From NCBI GenBank assembly GCA_945957175.1, contig CAMFJL010000004.1, positions 61,374 through 125,373 on the forward strand: 64,000 nucleotides of DNA, given 5' to 3'. A program made the translations under genes and the position numbers. Origin of the DNA: an uncultured Legionellales bacterium. GTDB taxonomy: Bacteria > Pseudomonadota > Gammaproteobacteria > UBA1113. The notes beneath the pieces are model-generated. The model was not told the origin of the DNA. It did no database searches and worked only from the letters and a program-made list of their open reading frames with translations. Of the stretch, positions 16,918 through 26,414 are shown in pieces (within the stretch, counting starts at the first letter, position 1; each line of letters starts with the position of its first letter).

Positions 16918-18204
16918 CTAACGCTTATCGATAGGCACGTAAGCGCGCTCAGTGTAGCCAGTGTAAAGCTGACGTGGGCGACCGATTTTAAAACCAGGTT
17001 CGCTCACCATTTCACACCATTGAGAAATCCAACCAACGGTTCTTGCAAGTGCAAAAATAACAGTAAACATATTTGCAGGAATACCTAATGCACTTAAGGT
17101 GATACCGGAATAAAAATCGACATTAGGATAGAGTTTTCTACTCACAAAATAATCATCTTCTAAAGCAATACGCTCAAGCTCCATGGCTAATTTAAAGACT
17201 TTACTATCCCGTAGACCAACCGTGTCGAGCACTTCGTGACAAGTGTCACGCATCACTTTGGCGCGCGGGTCATAATTTTTATAAACCCGATGGCCAAAGC
17301 CCATGAGTCTAAACGGATCATCTTTATCTTTCGCTTTAGCAATGTATTTAGGCACATTGCTGACATCACCAATATCGTAAAGCATGTTAAGCGCAGCTTC
17401 ATTAGCACCACCATGCGCCGGTCCCCATAAAGCCGCGATACCCGCTGCGATACACGCAAACGGATTGGCGCCTGTGGAACCTGCTAAGCGTACGGTTGAC
17501 GTCGAAGCATTTTGTTCATGATCGGCATGCAAAATAAAAATTCTATCCATGGCGCGCGCCAGCACCGGATTCACTTGCCAATCTTCAGAAGGCACGCTGA
17601 ACATCATACGCAAAAAGTCTTCAGCGTAGCTCAAATCATTACGCGGATACAGCATGGGCTGACCCAATGAATATTTGTAACACATAGCTGCCAAGGTTGG
17701 CATTTTGGCAATCAAGCGATGGGCTGAAATACGACGGTCTTCTGGGTCATTGATGTTAAGTGAATCATGATAAAACGCGGACAGCGCACCAACAACACCC
17801 ATCATAATAGCCATAGGATGGGCATCGCGACGAAAACCATTAAAGAAACTGCGAATTTGTTCATGCACCATGGTATGACTCGTGATACTGCCGACGAAAG
17901 CATCTCGCTCAGATTTTGTAGGCAATTCACCATTAAGCAGCAAATAACAAACTTCTAAATAATCCGATTTAGCAGCTAATTGCTCGATAGGATAACCACG
18001 ATGTAATAAAATACCGTTATCACCATCGATAAACGTAATTTTCGATTCGCAAGCGGCTGTCGCAGTAAATCCTGGATCAAAGGTAAATAACGCATGCTTG
18101 GCTAGAGGCGCTGCATCAACTGTATCTTGACCAAGGCTTGGATGACGAACGGGTAAATCCACTGACGTACCATCAATATCTATGCTAACGTTGTTTGTGC
18201 TCAT
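16918..18204 (-). CDS. gltA: Citrate synthase (type II)
   Basis: This 428-aa enzyme condenses oxaloacetate and acetyl-CoA at the entry of the TCA cycle. It has the proteobacterial hexameric-type N-terminal domain (about 1-60). Catalytic residues are visible in [11 protein letters not shown] (His), [16 protein letters not shown] (His, Arg) and NVDFYSGI (Asp). The C-terminus [13 protein letters not shown] is typical. It appears monocistronic, with a hairpin downstream and a dispersed repeat upstream. Confidence 0.96.
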   Translation of the reverse strand: MSTNNVSIDIDGTSVDLPVRHPSLGQDTVDAAPLAKHALFTFDPGFTATAACESKITFIDGDNGILLHRGYPIEQLAAKSDYLEVCYLLLNGELPTKSERDAFVGSITSHTMVHEQIRSFFNGFRRDAHPMAIMMGVVGALSAFYHDSLNINDPEDRRISAHRLIAKMPTLAAMCYKYSLGQPMLYPRNDLSYAEDFLRMMFSVPSEDWQVNPVLARAMDRIFILHADHEQNASTSTVRLAGSTGANPFACIAAGIAALWGPAHGGANEAALNMLYDIGDVSNVPKYIAKAKDKDDPFRLMGFGHRVYKNYDPRAKVMRDTCHEVLDTVGLRDSKVFKLAMELERIALEDDYFVSRKLYPNVDFYSGITLSALGIPANMFTVIFALARTVGWISQWCEMVSEPGFKIGRPRQLYTGYTERAYVPIDKR

Positions 18205-18312
18205 GATGTTTCCTTAAAACATACAGTTACGACTCAGACTTCATCATTCAACAAGAAGCCATAGCCACCTTTACCGATCTCATCTCATCGTAACAACAAA
18301 AAGATATGCCTA

Positions 18313-18390
18313 AGTATATACCCCCCATCTTTCAATCCGCAACGTTGAGACGCAAAAAAGCTATCGCGCAGCAATGACAAGATATGGCAC
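18313..18390 (+). repeat. Dispersed MITE-like repeat, short copy
   Basis: Left end GTATATACCCCCCATCTTTC is followed closely by the GCTATCGCGCAGCAATGACAAG segment. It looks like an internally deleted member of the family, between gltA and the DHODH-like gene. Confidence 0.55.
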
Positions 18391-18395
18391 TATAG

Positions 18396-19358
18396 TCAAA
18401 GCTTAGCCAGCTGCCGCTGTAGCGCCTCGCCTTCTAAAAACCAACCACTATAGATACCGACTAAATCAGCACCCGCAGCCAGATTAGAGCTAGCATGCGC
18501 GATATCAATATTGCCGCCCTCCGCAATAATGGCTGCTGTTTGGGGTAGTTGCTGTCTCAGCAGACTGATCGCACGCCTTGTTGCTTCGATCGTAGGCGCG
18601 CCAGCGAGATCTTGGGGCCCAACAACAACATGATCGGCTAACACAACGCCTTCTAACTGAATATCTTTTACAAGTCTAGCTACCAAATTGAGTAAAGGAT
18701 CCGGTAAATCTGGGCGGATTTTTACCATAAGCGGTACATAACGATGGTAACTGGTAATTTGTACACCCTGCTCCACCTTCAGCTGGAGCAATAAATCAGC
18801 GAGCCATAGACGTAATGTATCTTCTGGCATCAGCTGCCAATCCATCCAAGTAAAATCAAAAACCAAGAAATTAGCATACGGATAGACTTCTTGCATACCT
18901 AGTTGAAAATCGTGAATGACGTCGATGGCTGGTGTTTCTGGTTGTTTGCTGAGTGTGAGAGCTAAAATACCGCGAAAATACGATTTGTTGAGTTGCTTAC
19001 GTAAATATTGCATACCCTTAGATGCCGGCTGATATTTTCTCAAAATCAACTGTTTGTGCCGCCCTCGTTGTAAACGGGGCTTAATCTTACCTATCGTCGC
19101 TTTAGGTGTAATAGGACCTATTGCCAAATACGCGGCGCCAGTCACCGCTAATGCATCGATATAATCACCATGTTTATCAATGCCGCAAGCAACACCACAT
19201 CGATTAGGAAACGTTAGACCCATCACGCTAACCGGATTACCTTCAAGGATTTGCGCTTTACGAAGATGTAACTTCATCATAAGACGCAACAGCCACAATT
19301 TGAAACGATACGTAAACCCCAGAGGCAACGCCCTTCGGCTTAAATCATGTAACATCAC
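18396..19358 (-). CDS. Dihydroorotate dehydrogenase-like protein lacking the active-site motif
   Basis: This 320-aa protein follows the class 2 DHODH (PyrD) plan: an N-terminal amphipathic helix, VMGLTFPNRCGVACGIDKHGDYIDAL, then AIGPITPKATIGKIKPRL, PLMVKIRPDL, and a C-terminal FMN-phosphate region (AEGGNID, AAGADLVGIYSGWFLEG). The central NxSSPNTP loop, which carries the catalytic Ser, is replaced by VFDFTWMDW, and the NTT motif after VKI.PDL is VLADHV. Normal orotate formation is therefore unlikely. It may be an FMN-binding derivative or may rely on a separate true PyrD outside the window. The gene is complete and in frame. Confidence 0.7.
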   Translation of the reverse strand: MMLHDLSRRALPLGFTYRFKLWLLRLMMKLHLRKAQILEGNPVSVMGLTFPNRCGVACGIDKHGDYIDALAVTGAAYLAIGPITPKATIGKIKPRLQRGRHKQLILRKYQPASKGMQYLRKQLNKSYFRGILALTLSKQPETPAIDVIHDFQLGMQEVYPYANFLVFDFTWMDWQLMPEDTLRLWLADLLLQLKVEQGVQITSYHRYVPLMVKIRPDLPDPLLNLVARLVKDIQLEGVVLADHVVVGPQDLAGAPTIEATRRAISLLRQQLPQTAAIIAEGGNIDIAHASSNLAAGADLVGIYSGWFLEGEALQRQLAKL

Positions 19359-19376
19359 GCACCTCCCTGCATGTTC

Positions 19377-19491
19377 TATACCCTTCGTCTTTCAATCCAC
19401 GTTTACCATCGCTACGCGATGGTTTTTTTATCCCTCATCCACTACTGCGCAGCATCTTCTCTCGCAAAGAGAGAAAGTCATTTTTTACGCA
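19377..19491 (+). repeat. Dispersed MITE-like repeat
   Basis: Left terminus TATACCCTTCGTCTTTCAA, then the ACCATCGCTACGCGATGGT hairpin and the CTTCTCTCGCAAAGAGAGAA hairpin, ending in CATTTTTTACGC. The right terminus is missing or overlaps the methyltransferase gene end. Confidence 0.65.
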
Positions 19492-19495
19492 AAGA

Positions 19496-20200
19496 TCAGG
19501 ACTTGGTAACCTCGAGTGGGCACTCCTTAGACCACACTCTTAACATCGCATTGCCCCCTTTTTGGAGGTGAAACGCCACTTCACGGACTTCCACACCATA
19601 GTTTTCTGTCTGCAAAGCTAAAATAAGCTCTCCTAAATGTGGGCAAATATCGCCTTCTGCATTTAACAATGGATAAATGCGGGTTTCTTTGGCAACGCGG
19701 CTTAATTCTTTGATGGCAGCAAGTTGAAACACACTATCTTGATACGGGCCATCAAAAATAAAATTAGCACATACGCTCATGTTAAATTGATAATCAGCAA
19801 AAGAAAGGTGTGGTAGAGACTGATTGACATAACGGCCTTGTGCAAGACCTTGAGGGTAATCGCGGATAAAAACATCGGCGATATCGCGTTGATTCACCAA
19901 TAAGTCTTCTGGGCCATTGATCCGCGTCCATTGAAACTTATCGACATACTGAAGCAGACGTTGTTCAAATTGAGTCTGCATGACACCAACTGCTGTGGCT
20001 ATCATATCAGGTGACACATCATAGAGCGGGTCGACGCTGGTCACATGGTAACCTCGATGGGTCAATTCTGCATTAAGGCTTGAGCATCCAGACGCCACGT
20101 CTAACAAGGGCTGCTGCAAATCAGGCTCGCGCAGATCAAACATAAGCAGATAATCTTTGAGTGAATGGCCCCAACCCCACATCAAATCGATCATATGCAT
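19496..20200 (-). CDS. Class I SAM-dependent methyltransferase-like protein
   Basis: This 234-aa soluble protein has a Rossmann-type motif I, LLDVASGCSSLNAELTHRG (about 32-50), and an acidic residue at the end of strand 2 (TSVDPLYD). The remaining fold suggests a class I methyltransferase. Motif I (D.ASG.S) is slightly atypical. The substrate is unknown. A central FADYQFNMSVCANFIFDG segment takes the place of the usual motif IV. It is divergently transcribed from ivd, with about 130 bases between. Confidence 0.6.
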   Translation of the reverse strand: MHMIDLMWGWGHSLKDYLLMFDLREPDLQQPLLDVASGCSSLNAELTHRGYHVTSVDPLYDVSPDMIATAVGVMQTQFEQRLLQYVDKFQWTRINGPEDLLVNQRDIADVFIRDYPQGLAQGRYVNQSLPHLSFADYQFNMSVCANFIFDGPYQDSVFQLAAIKELSRVAKETRIYPLLNAEGDICPHLGELILALQTENYGVEVREVAFHLQKGGNAMLRVWSKECPLEVTKS

Positions 20201-20330
20201 TCACTCCATTTCAAACTCAATCGCTCTCACTATTATGACACAAGTCGGTTGCGACACCCAAGCATCCTGTTCTACAATATACCCACAGCATTTTCGTGAA
20301 CTTTACTTATCCTCACTAGGATCCCTTTAG

Positions 20331-21491
20331 ATGTATACAACGCTTCAATTTGGCCATGACCATACCCTTGAACTGCTACGCGACACCGTTCGCGCTTTTG
20401 CAGCATCACATATCGCCCCAAGAGCTCACGACATTGATCGCGATAACGCATTTCCTCGCGATTTATGGCCACTCATGGGTGAGCTTGGTCTTCATGGCAT
20501 GACGGTGTCTGAAGCCGATGGTGGCATTGGTCTTGGTTATCTTGCGCACGCCATTGTGATGGAAGAAATCTCACGCGCAAGCGGCGCTGTTGGCTTAAGC
20601 TATGGCGCGCATTCTAATTTGTGTATTAATCAAATCAGTTTAAATGCTAATGCCGAGCAAAAACAGCGCTATTTGCCTAAATTGATAAGTGGTGAACATG
20701 TCGGGGCTTTGGCAATGAGTGAGGCTAATGCGGGTTCAGATGTCACGAACATGTGCCTTGATGCCAAAACTGTCGATGGCGGCTATCTCCTCAATGGCAC
20801 CAAAATGTGGATAACCAATGGCCCAGATGCAGATGTTCTTGTTGTGTATGCAAAAACCGATCCAACCGCTGGCAGCAAAGGCATTAGTACGTTTCTCATT
20901 GAGAAAGGCATGACTGGTTTTAAAACTGCACAAAAACTTGATAAGTTGGGTATGCGTGGCTCCAGCACCTGTGAACTTATCTTTGAGGATTGCTTTGTAC
21001 CTGCAGAAAACCTGATGGGTGAGATAAACCAAGGCGTCAAAGTGCTCATGCGTGGTTTAGATTATGAACGCGTCATCCTCGCGGCAGGTCCTGTTGGCCT
21101 TATGCAAGCCTGTGTTGATGTTGTACTACCCTACGTACATGAACGTCAACAATTTGGTAAACCCATCGGTGAGTTTCAACTCATTCAAGGGCGACTGGCT
21201 GACATGTACACAACCTTAAACGCATCGAGAGCCTACCTTTATGCTGTTGCCAGTGCTTGCGATCGTCGTGAAACAACACGTAAGGATGCTGCTGGCGTCA
21301 TCTTGTTCACCGCTGAGCAAGCCACACAAATGGCCTTATCTGCCATTCAATGCTTAGGCGGCAATGGCTATGTTAACGAATACCCAACAGGACGCTTACT
21401 TCGCGATGCCAAACTCTATGAAATTGGTGCAGGCACTTCCGAAGTGCGCCGTATGTTGATTGGTCGTGAATGGTTTCAAGAAACCCTTTAA
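20331..21491 (+). CDS. ivd: Isovaleryl-CoA dehydrogenase
   Basis: This 386-aa FAD flavoprotein is the first dedicated step of leucine catabolism. Visible are [11 protein letters not shown] and [17 protein letters not shown] (FAD/substrate site), [16 protein letters not shown] with Glu246 in the position of the IVD catalytic base, and [13 protein letters not shown] and [11 protein letters not shown] near the C-terminus. The LDYER position of the base separates IVD from short-chain acyl-CoA dehydrogenases. It is the first gene of an operon with a thiolase (43-base gap) and MCC beta. Confidence 0.9.
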   Translation: MYTTLQFGHDHTLELLRDTVRAFAASHIAPRAHDIDRDNAFPRDLWPLMGELGLHGMTVSEADGGIGLGYLAHAIVMEEISRASGAVGLSYGAHSNLCINQISLNANAEQKQRYLPKLISGEHVGALAMSEANAGSDVTNMCLDAKTVDGGYLLNGTKMWITNGPDADVLVVYAKTDPTAGSKGISTFLIEKGMTGFKTAQKLDKLGMRGSSTCELIFEDCFVPAENLMGEINQGVKVLMRGLDYERVILAAGPVGLMQACVDVVLPYVHERQQFGKPIGEFQLIQGRLADMYTTLNASRAYLYAVASACDRRETTRKDAAGVILFTAEQATQMALSAIQCLGGNGYVNEYPTGRLLRDAKLYEIGAGTSEVRRMLIGREWFQETL

Positions 21492-21533
21492 TTCAAACGG
21501 CCCCACAGCCCTTCTTATACCAGGAGAAAACCT

Positions 21534-22715
21534 ATGTCCCATGATATCGTGATTGTCGGCGCAAAGCGCACCCCCATCGGTGGTCTACTTGGTGATCTAA
21601 GTACCCTGACTGCCTCAGCGCTTGGTGCAGCTGCTATTCGTGCAGCACTCACACAAGCGAATGTTGACGCCAATACTCTGCAAGAAGTTTTTATGGGTAA
21701 TGTCTTGAGTGCTGGTCAAGGCCAAGCCCCGGCACGCCAAGCAGCTATTGCAGCAGCTTGTCCAGTAAGTGTTGGTGCAACGACCATCAATAAAATGTGT
21801 GGTTCAGGCCTGAAAGCCATTATGTTGGCACACGACTTACTCAAAGCGGGCACAGGCCACATTTTTGCAGCTGGCGGCATGGAAAGCATGAGCCAAGCGC
21901 CTTATCTTCTTAAAAAAGCGAGAGCGGGTTATCGGCTTGGCCACGGTGAATTACTCGATCATATGTTTCTAGATGGTTTGGAAGATGCTTATGACACCGG
22001 CAAGCTGATGGGCGTGTTTGCAGAATATTGTGCGGATGCGTTTCATTTTGATAGAGAAACGCAAGATGATTATGCCATTGCATCGCTTGAGCGTGCGCAA
22101 GATGCACTTCGTCGTGGTGCTTTTATGCCAGAAATCACTCCTATTACAATAACAAGTAAATTAGGCGAAACCGTTATTTCTCAGGATGAGCTCCCACTAA
22201 AAGCAAAACTTGATAAAATTCGCCAATTAAAACCTGCATTTAAAGCAGATGGCACAGTCACCCCTGCAAATGCCAGTTCTATTTCTGATGGCGCTGCTGC
22301 CGTCATTATCACAACGGCTGAGTATGCTAAAGCCCAAGGATTAAAACCGCTTGCACGCGTCGTCGGCCACTCAACCTTTGCCCAAGAACCTGCTTGGTTT
22401 ACCACAGCACCTGTAGGCGCCATGCAACAATTGCTAAACCAAATTCAATGGGATAGCCGCGATGTTGACTTGTATGAAATCAATGAAGCTTTTGCCGTGG
22501 TTGCCCTAGCTGCCACCAAAGAGCTGGGCCTGTCACGTGATCAAGTGAATATCTTTGGCGGCGCTTGCGCCCTCGGGCACCCGATAGGCGCATCGGGTGC
22601 TCGTATTCTTGTTACGCTTATCAACGCTTTGCAGCACCAAAAACTAAAACGCGGTGTTGCCAGCCTTTGCATTGGTGGCGGTGAGGCTGTTGCGATGGCC
22701 ATTGAGTTAATCTAG
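21534..22715 (+). CDS. atoB: Acetyl-CoA C-acetyltransferase (thiolase)
   Basis: This 393-aa enzyme is a biosynthetic-type thiolase. The nucleophile Cys is in [10 protein letters not shown] (about 85-94), the His in [10 protein letters not shown] and [16 protein letters not shown] (about 343-358), and the second Cys in [12 protein letters not shown] near the C-terminus. It would interconvert acetoacetyl-CoA and acetyl-CoA, the end of leucine or ketone-body degradation. A good AGGAG ribosome site precedes ATG 21534. The MCC beta start follows after about 10 bases. Confidence 0.92.
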   Translation: MSHDIVIVGAKRTPIGGLLGDLSTLTASALGAAAIRAALTQANVDANTLQEVFMGNVLSAGQGQAPARQAAIAAACPVSVGATTINKMCGSGLKAIMLAHDLLKAGTGHIFAAGGMESMSQAPYLLKKARAGYRLGHGELLDHMFLDGLEDAYDTGKLMGVFAEYCADAFHFDRETQDDYAIASLERAQDALRRGAFMPEITPITITSKLGETVISQDELPLKAKLDKIRQLKPAFKADGTVTPANASSISDGAAAVIITTAEYAKAQGLKPLARVVGHSTFAQEPAWFTTAPVGAMQQLLNQIQWDSRDVDLYEINEAFAVVALAATKELGLSRDQVNIFGGACALGHPIGASGARILVTLINALQHQKLKRGVASLCIGGGEAVAMAIELI

Positions 22716-22725
22716 GAGAACTTTG

Positions 22726-24333
22726 ATGGCTATCATGACGAGTATGGTCAATACCCAGACTGAAGAGTTCCAACGCAATGACGAAACCCATCGTCAGTTA
22801 GCCGATATACTGAAAATCCGTATTGCTAAAATAGCGGAAGGCGGCGGCCCTAAAGCATCCGAGCGTCATCAATCGCGCGGCAAATTGTTGCCAAGAGAAC
22901 GGGTTGCAGCATTACTAGATATCGGCAGTCCTTTCCTTGAATTAAGCCCGCTTGCCGCCTATGAAGTGTATGAAGATGAGGTGCCTGCGGCTGGCCTTAT
23001 CACGGGTATTGGTTTGATTGCTGGGCAAGAATGTATGATCATTGCCAATGACGCCACAGTCAAAGGTGGCACTTACTACCCTCTGACTGTCAAAAAACAT
23101 TTACGTGCTCAGACAATTGCTTTTGAAAATCGCCTACCTTGCATTTATTTGGTAGATTCTGGTGGTGCATTTTTACCCAAACAAGATGAAGTTTTCCCTG
23201 ATAGGGATCATTTTGGACGCATTTTTTACCACCAAGCCCAAATGTCGCGTGCAGGGATTCCACAGTTAGCCGTCGTCATGGGCTCATGTACTGCCGGTGG
23301 TGCTTATATTCCCGCCATGGCTGATGAGTCCATTATGGTAAAAAATCAAGCCACCATCTTTTTAGCAGGACCGCCGCTTGTGAAAGCTGCAACAGGTGAA
23401 ATTGTCAGTGCAGAGGCCTTAGGTGGCGCTGACGTACATTGCAAACAATCGGGTGTCTCTGATTACTATGCGGATGATGATACACATGCACTCGCGATTG
23501 CAAGAGAATTAGTGTCACATCTCAATCGCGATAAAAGCCTGCCTTTTCCTACCATTGAAGTAAAACCACCACGATATAGCGCTGATGAATTATATGGTAT
23601 TATTCCAACAGATCCGAGAAAACCCCTTGATGTCAGAGAAATTATCATGCGTATCATCGATGACTCTGATTTTACCGAATATAAAATGCATTTTGGCACA
23701 ACACTCGTCTGTGGTTTCGCACATATTTTTGGTTATCCTGTTGGCATCGTTGCCAATCAAGGTATTTTATTCTCTGAGTCCGCACAAAAAGGAGCTAATT
23801 TTATCGAGCTTTGTGGGCAGCGAAAAATACCACTTATCTTTTTGCAAAATATTACTGGGTTTATGGTTGGTAGTAAATATGAAGCCGGCGGCATCGCGAA
23901 ACATGGTGCAAAAATGGTAAATGCCGTAAGCTGTGTGAGCGTACCTAAACTAACAGTGATTATTGGCAGTAGCTACGGTGCAGGTAATTATGGCATGTGC
24001 GGTCGTGCCTTTGATCCGCGCTTTGTTTGGATGTGGCCACAAGCAAAAATCGGCGTGATGGGCGGTGAGCAAGCGGCAAGTGTATTGGCTGAAGTCGCAA
24101 AAGAAAAACGGACACGTGCCGGTGAGTCTTGGACACCAGAAGAAGAACAAGCACTGAAAGAACCTATCTTACAAGAATACCAATGTAAAAACAGTGCTTA
24201 TTATGCAAGTGCACGCCTTTGGGATGATGGGGTTATCGATCCCAAGGACACACGTATGGTCTTGGGACTTGCTATCAGCGCATGTTTAAATGCACCCATA
24301 CCCGAATCAACCTATGGTATATGGCGGATGTAA
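22726..24333 (+). CDS. mccB: Methylcrotonoyl-CoA carboxylase beta subunit
   Basis: This carboxyltransferase subunit of the biotin enzyme in leucine breakdown has about 535 residues. The start is ATG 22726 behind AGGAGA, rather than the TTG just before it. Landmarks are [61 protein letters not shown] and [20 protein letters not shown]. The FLPxQxxVFPDxxHFGRIF string is specific for MCC beta rather than propionyl-CoA carboxylase. The matching alpha subunit, hydratase and HMG-CoA lyase are not adjacent or elsewhere in the window, so the cluster is incomplete here. Confidence 0.92.
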   Translation: MAIMTSMVNTQTEEFQRNDETHRQLADILKIRIAKIAEGGGPKASERHQSRGKLLPRERVAALLDIGSPFLELSPLAAYEVYEDEVPAAGLITGIGLIAGQECMIIANDATVKGGTYYPLTVKKHLRAQTIAFENRLPCIYLVDSGGAFLPKQDEVFPDRDHFGRIFYHQAQMSRAGIPQLAVVMGSCTAGGAYIPAMADESIMVKNQATIFLAGPPLVKAATGEIVSAEALGGADVHCKQSGVSDYYADDDTHALAIARELVSHLNRDKSLPFPTIEVKPPRYSADELYGIIPTDPRKPLDVREIIMRIIDDSDFTEYKMHFGTTLVCGFAHIFGYPVGIVANQGILFSESAQKGANFIELCGQRKIPLIFLQNITGFMVGSKYEAGGIAKHGAKMVNAVSCVSVPKLTVIIGSSYGAGNYGMCGRAFDPRFVWMWPQAKIGVMGGEQAASVLAEVAKEKRTRAGESWTPEEEQALKEPILQEYQCKNSAYYASARLWDDGVIDPKDTRMVLGLAISACLNAPIPESTYGIWRM

Positions 24334-24334
24334 T

Positions 24335-25129
24335 ATGATTGAACAAACCAAAAAACTGATGTTATCAACGCAATGGGTGGGCTTTAGCACTATTCTCAAT
24401 AAAGAAACTGTACGCTTTTTGCGAATTTGGTCACAAACCTTATTACCATCTGCTATCACCACAACACTTTATTTTGTGATCTTTGGCCATTTAATTGGAC
24501 AACGTGTTGGTCTCATTGATGGTATCACTTATATGCAGTACATTGTACCTGGTCTGGTGATGATGGCTATTATTACCAGTGCCTATAGTAATGTATCTAG
24601 CTCTTTCTTTGGACTTAAGTTTCAACGAAGTATTGAAGAAATCATTATTTCTCCCCTACCCCATGTACTGATGTTGCTTGGATTTGTCGCTGGCGGTGTT
24701 GCTAGAGGGTTATTGGTTGGTATTATTGTGACTTTTATTGCGCTTTGCTTTACGCACCTACATGTTGCTCATATCGAGCTTATGATAACAGTTGCTATAT
24801 TATCGGCAATATTATTTTCACTCGCAGGTTTTTTAAACGCTCTTTTTGCTAAAAAATTTGATGATGTGATGCTAGTCCCCACGTTTATACTTACACCACT
24901 GACCTATTTGGGTGGGGTGTTTTATTCCATTAGCATGCTGCCACCCTTTTGGCAAAAAGTGTCTTTGCTAAATCCCATACTTTACATGGTCAATGCTTTT
25001 CGCTACGGCGTATTTGGCATTTCAGATATCAATGTTATTTACGCCTTTGCGTTGATTGTTCTGATCACTGGCGGTTTATTTTTAACATGCTGGTATTTAT
25101 TATCGCGTGGTTACGGGATTCGTTCTTAA
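24335..25129 (+). CDS. yadH: ABC-2 type transporter permease, YadH-like
   Basis: This inner-membrane protein of about 264 aa has six predicted helices. The start is ATG 24335, two bases after the MCC beta stop; an upstream ATG would lie inside mccB. Typical YadH strings are TTTLYFVIFGHLIG, YMQYIVPGLVMMAIITSAYSNV, FQRSIEEIIISPLP and LTYLGGVFYSISMLPPFWQ. YadH normally works with the ATPase YadG, which is not adjacent here, so the partner must be elsewhere. The substrate is unknown. It is probably co-transcribed with the leucine-catabolism genes by position only. Confidence 0.85.
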   Translation: MIEQTKKLMLSTQWVGFSTILNKETVRFLRIWSQTLLPSAITTTLYFVIFGHLIGQRVGLIDGITYMQYIVPGLVMMAIITSAYSNVSSSFFGLKFQRSIEEIIISPLPHVLMLLGFVAGGVARGLLVGIIVTFIALCFTHLHVAHIELMITVAILSAILFSLAGFLNALFAKKFDDVMLVPTFILTPLTYLGGVFYSISMLPPFWQKVSLLNPILYMVNAFRYGVFGISDINVIYAFALIVLITGGLFLTCWYLLSRGYGIRS

Positions 25130-25167
25130 TCCTCTAACGACTTCTATCCGTCACACACTCATCCGCA

Positions 25168-25222
25168 TCTGTGCTAATAAAATGCCCTTCCCCCTCAGGG
25201 GGAAGGTAACCGAATCGTATTA
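25168..25222 (+). repeat. Dispersed MITE-like repeat, short copy
   Basis: Only the central hairpin (CCCTTCCCCCTCAGGGGGAAGG) with TAAAATG before and TAACCGAA after is recognisable. It lies between convergent yadH and mlaA and may double as a terminator. Confidence 0.5.
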
Positions 25223-26197
25223 GTTTGATGTCGCGGTGGCTGGCACTACTTTAGAACTTGACGTTGCTACAGCCGTTGTTGATTTTGTTGTAGTTGCTGG
25301 CACTGTCTTTGTTGCCGGACTTTTAGCGGCAATCTTAGATACACCAGCGGCTTCAGCTTGCGTACCTCCTTTTGCTTGTACATCAAGACTTGGACCCGCC
25401 AAGGGCGGTTCAACCGCCATGTCGTCGCTGTCTAGGCTATCAAGTTCTAGGTCTTCGTTACTACTACCGTAGTATTTTTTCGCCTGATCCCAACTTGCGC
25501 CATTTGCTTCTAATTGAGCTTCACGGTATTGGAAATACGCATCACGGATAAAGGTATATTTATCTATCGCGCCAGCCTGTACCACGCCCTCAGTCTTAAG
25601 CATATTGGCGCGAATACGGACGTAATCAATACCCCACAAGATATTACGTAGTGCCATATCATGAACAAACGGCCAAATACTAAGTGCAAAAAGGTCGACG
25701 CCCATACCGATACCATCTCTGAAGTTGGTCGGGCCAATAAAGGGCACCACTAAATAAGGTGCTGAGGTCACACCCCAAACAGCCAGTGTTGTACCAAAAT
25801 CGTTTTCTTGGCGAACCATACCAACGTCACCGGCCACATCAAAAAGACCAAACACACCAAAGGTACTGTTAATCACAAAACGCATACCTGAATAAAACAT
25901 ATGCGTAGGCTTTAACTGTAAAGCATTGTTTGCTGTCGACGTAATGTCAGTTAAATTCCAGAAAAAGTCGTTGACGCGATTTTGAGCAAATGTCGGCACC
26001 ACGGCTTGATATCCTTTTGCCACAGGTTTTAGCAAAATAGTATCAAATTGATCATTAAAGGCAAAGGTCGCACGGTTAAATGACTGTAGCGGATCTTGGG
26101 GTTCGTAAGGATGGGTCGCATTTGTGGCGCATCCGGCTAATACAACGCTTAAACCTGCGCCTAGCCACGCTAACATCCTTGATTTTCTTCTTTCCAC
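25220..26197 (-). CDS. mlaA: MlaA (VacJ) outer-membrane lipoprotein
   Basis: This 325-aa lipoprotein belongs to the Mla system that returns misplaced phospholipids from the outer membrane. Signal peptide and lipobox: LSVVLAGC with Cys about residue 22. The MlaA core follows: YEPQDPLQSFNRATFAFND, RVNDFFWNL, RFVINSTFGVFGLFDVA, ENDFGTTLAVWGV, YLVVPFIGP. The last 85 or so residues, rich in Ala/Thr/Ser/Lys, extend beyond the normal length of about 250 and look disordered. No other mla genes are nearby. Confidence 0.93.
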   Translation of the reverse strand: MERRKSRMLAWLGAGLSVVLAGCATNATHPYEPQDPLQSFNRATFAFNDQFDTILLKPVAKGYQAVVPTFAQNRVNDFFWNLTDITSTANNALQLKPTHMFYSGMRFVINSTFGVFGLFDVAGDVGMVRQENDFGTTLAVWGVTSAPYLVVPFIGPTNFRDGIGMGVDLFALSIWPFVHDMALRNILWGIDYVRIRANMLKTEGVVQAGAIDKYTFIRDAYFQYREAQLEANGASWDQAKKYYGSSNEDLELDSLDSDDMAVEPPLAGPSLDVQAKGGTQAEAAGVSKIAAKSPATKTVPATTTKSTTAVATSSSKVVPATATSN

Positions 26198-26212
26198 GGT
26201 AGATCCTTAAAT

Positions 26213-26331
26213 TTTTTGTCATCGCTATACGATAATTTTTACGTCTCATCCAGCCTTTAACTACCTTCCCTCTCAGCAAGAGAGGGGGCATTTTATCGGC
26301 ATGGATGCAGATGAAAAAGACGATGGGTCTA
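26213..26331 (+). repeat. Dispersed MITE-like repeat
   Basis: TTTTGTCATCGCTATACGATAA, CATCCAGCCTTTAACTACCTTCCCTCTC-type centre, GAGGGGGCATTTTAT, and a right terminus GAAAAAGACGATGGGTCTA at 26313-26331. It lies between mlaA and the permease. Confidence 0.55.
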
Positions 26332-26414
26332 TTTAATCAATGCTACGCGATTTAGTCAAGCTTGGGCAGAATAAAAGATTATGATATGATGGTCGATTCA
26401 ATTCCCTCAAGAAT

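Noticed and set aside
22723..22728. TTG start for MCC beta
   Set aside because: The ATG three bases on has the proper distance to AGGAGA, so ATG 22726 was used.
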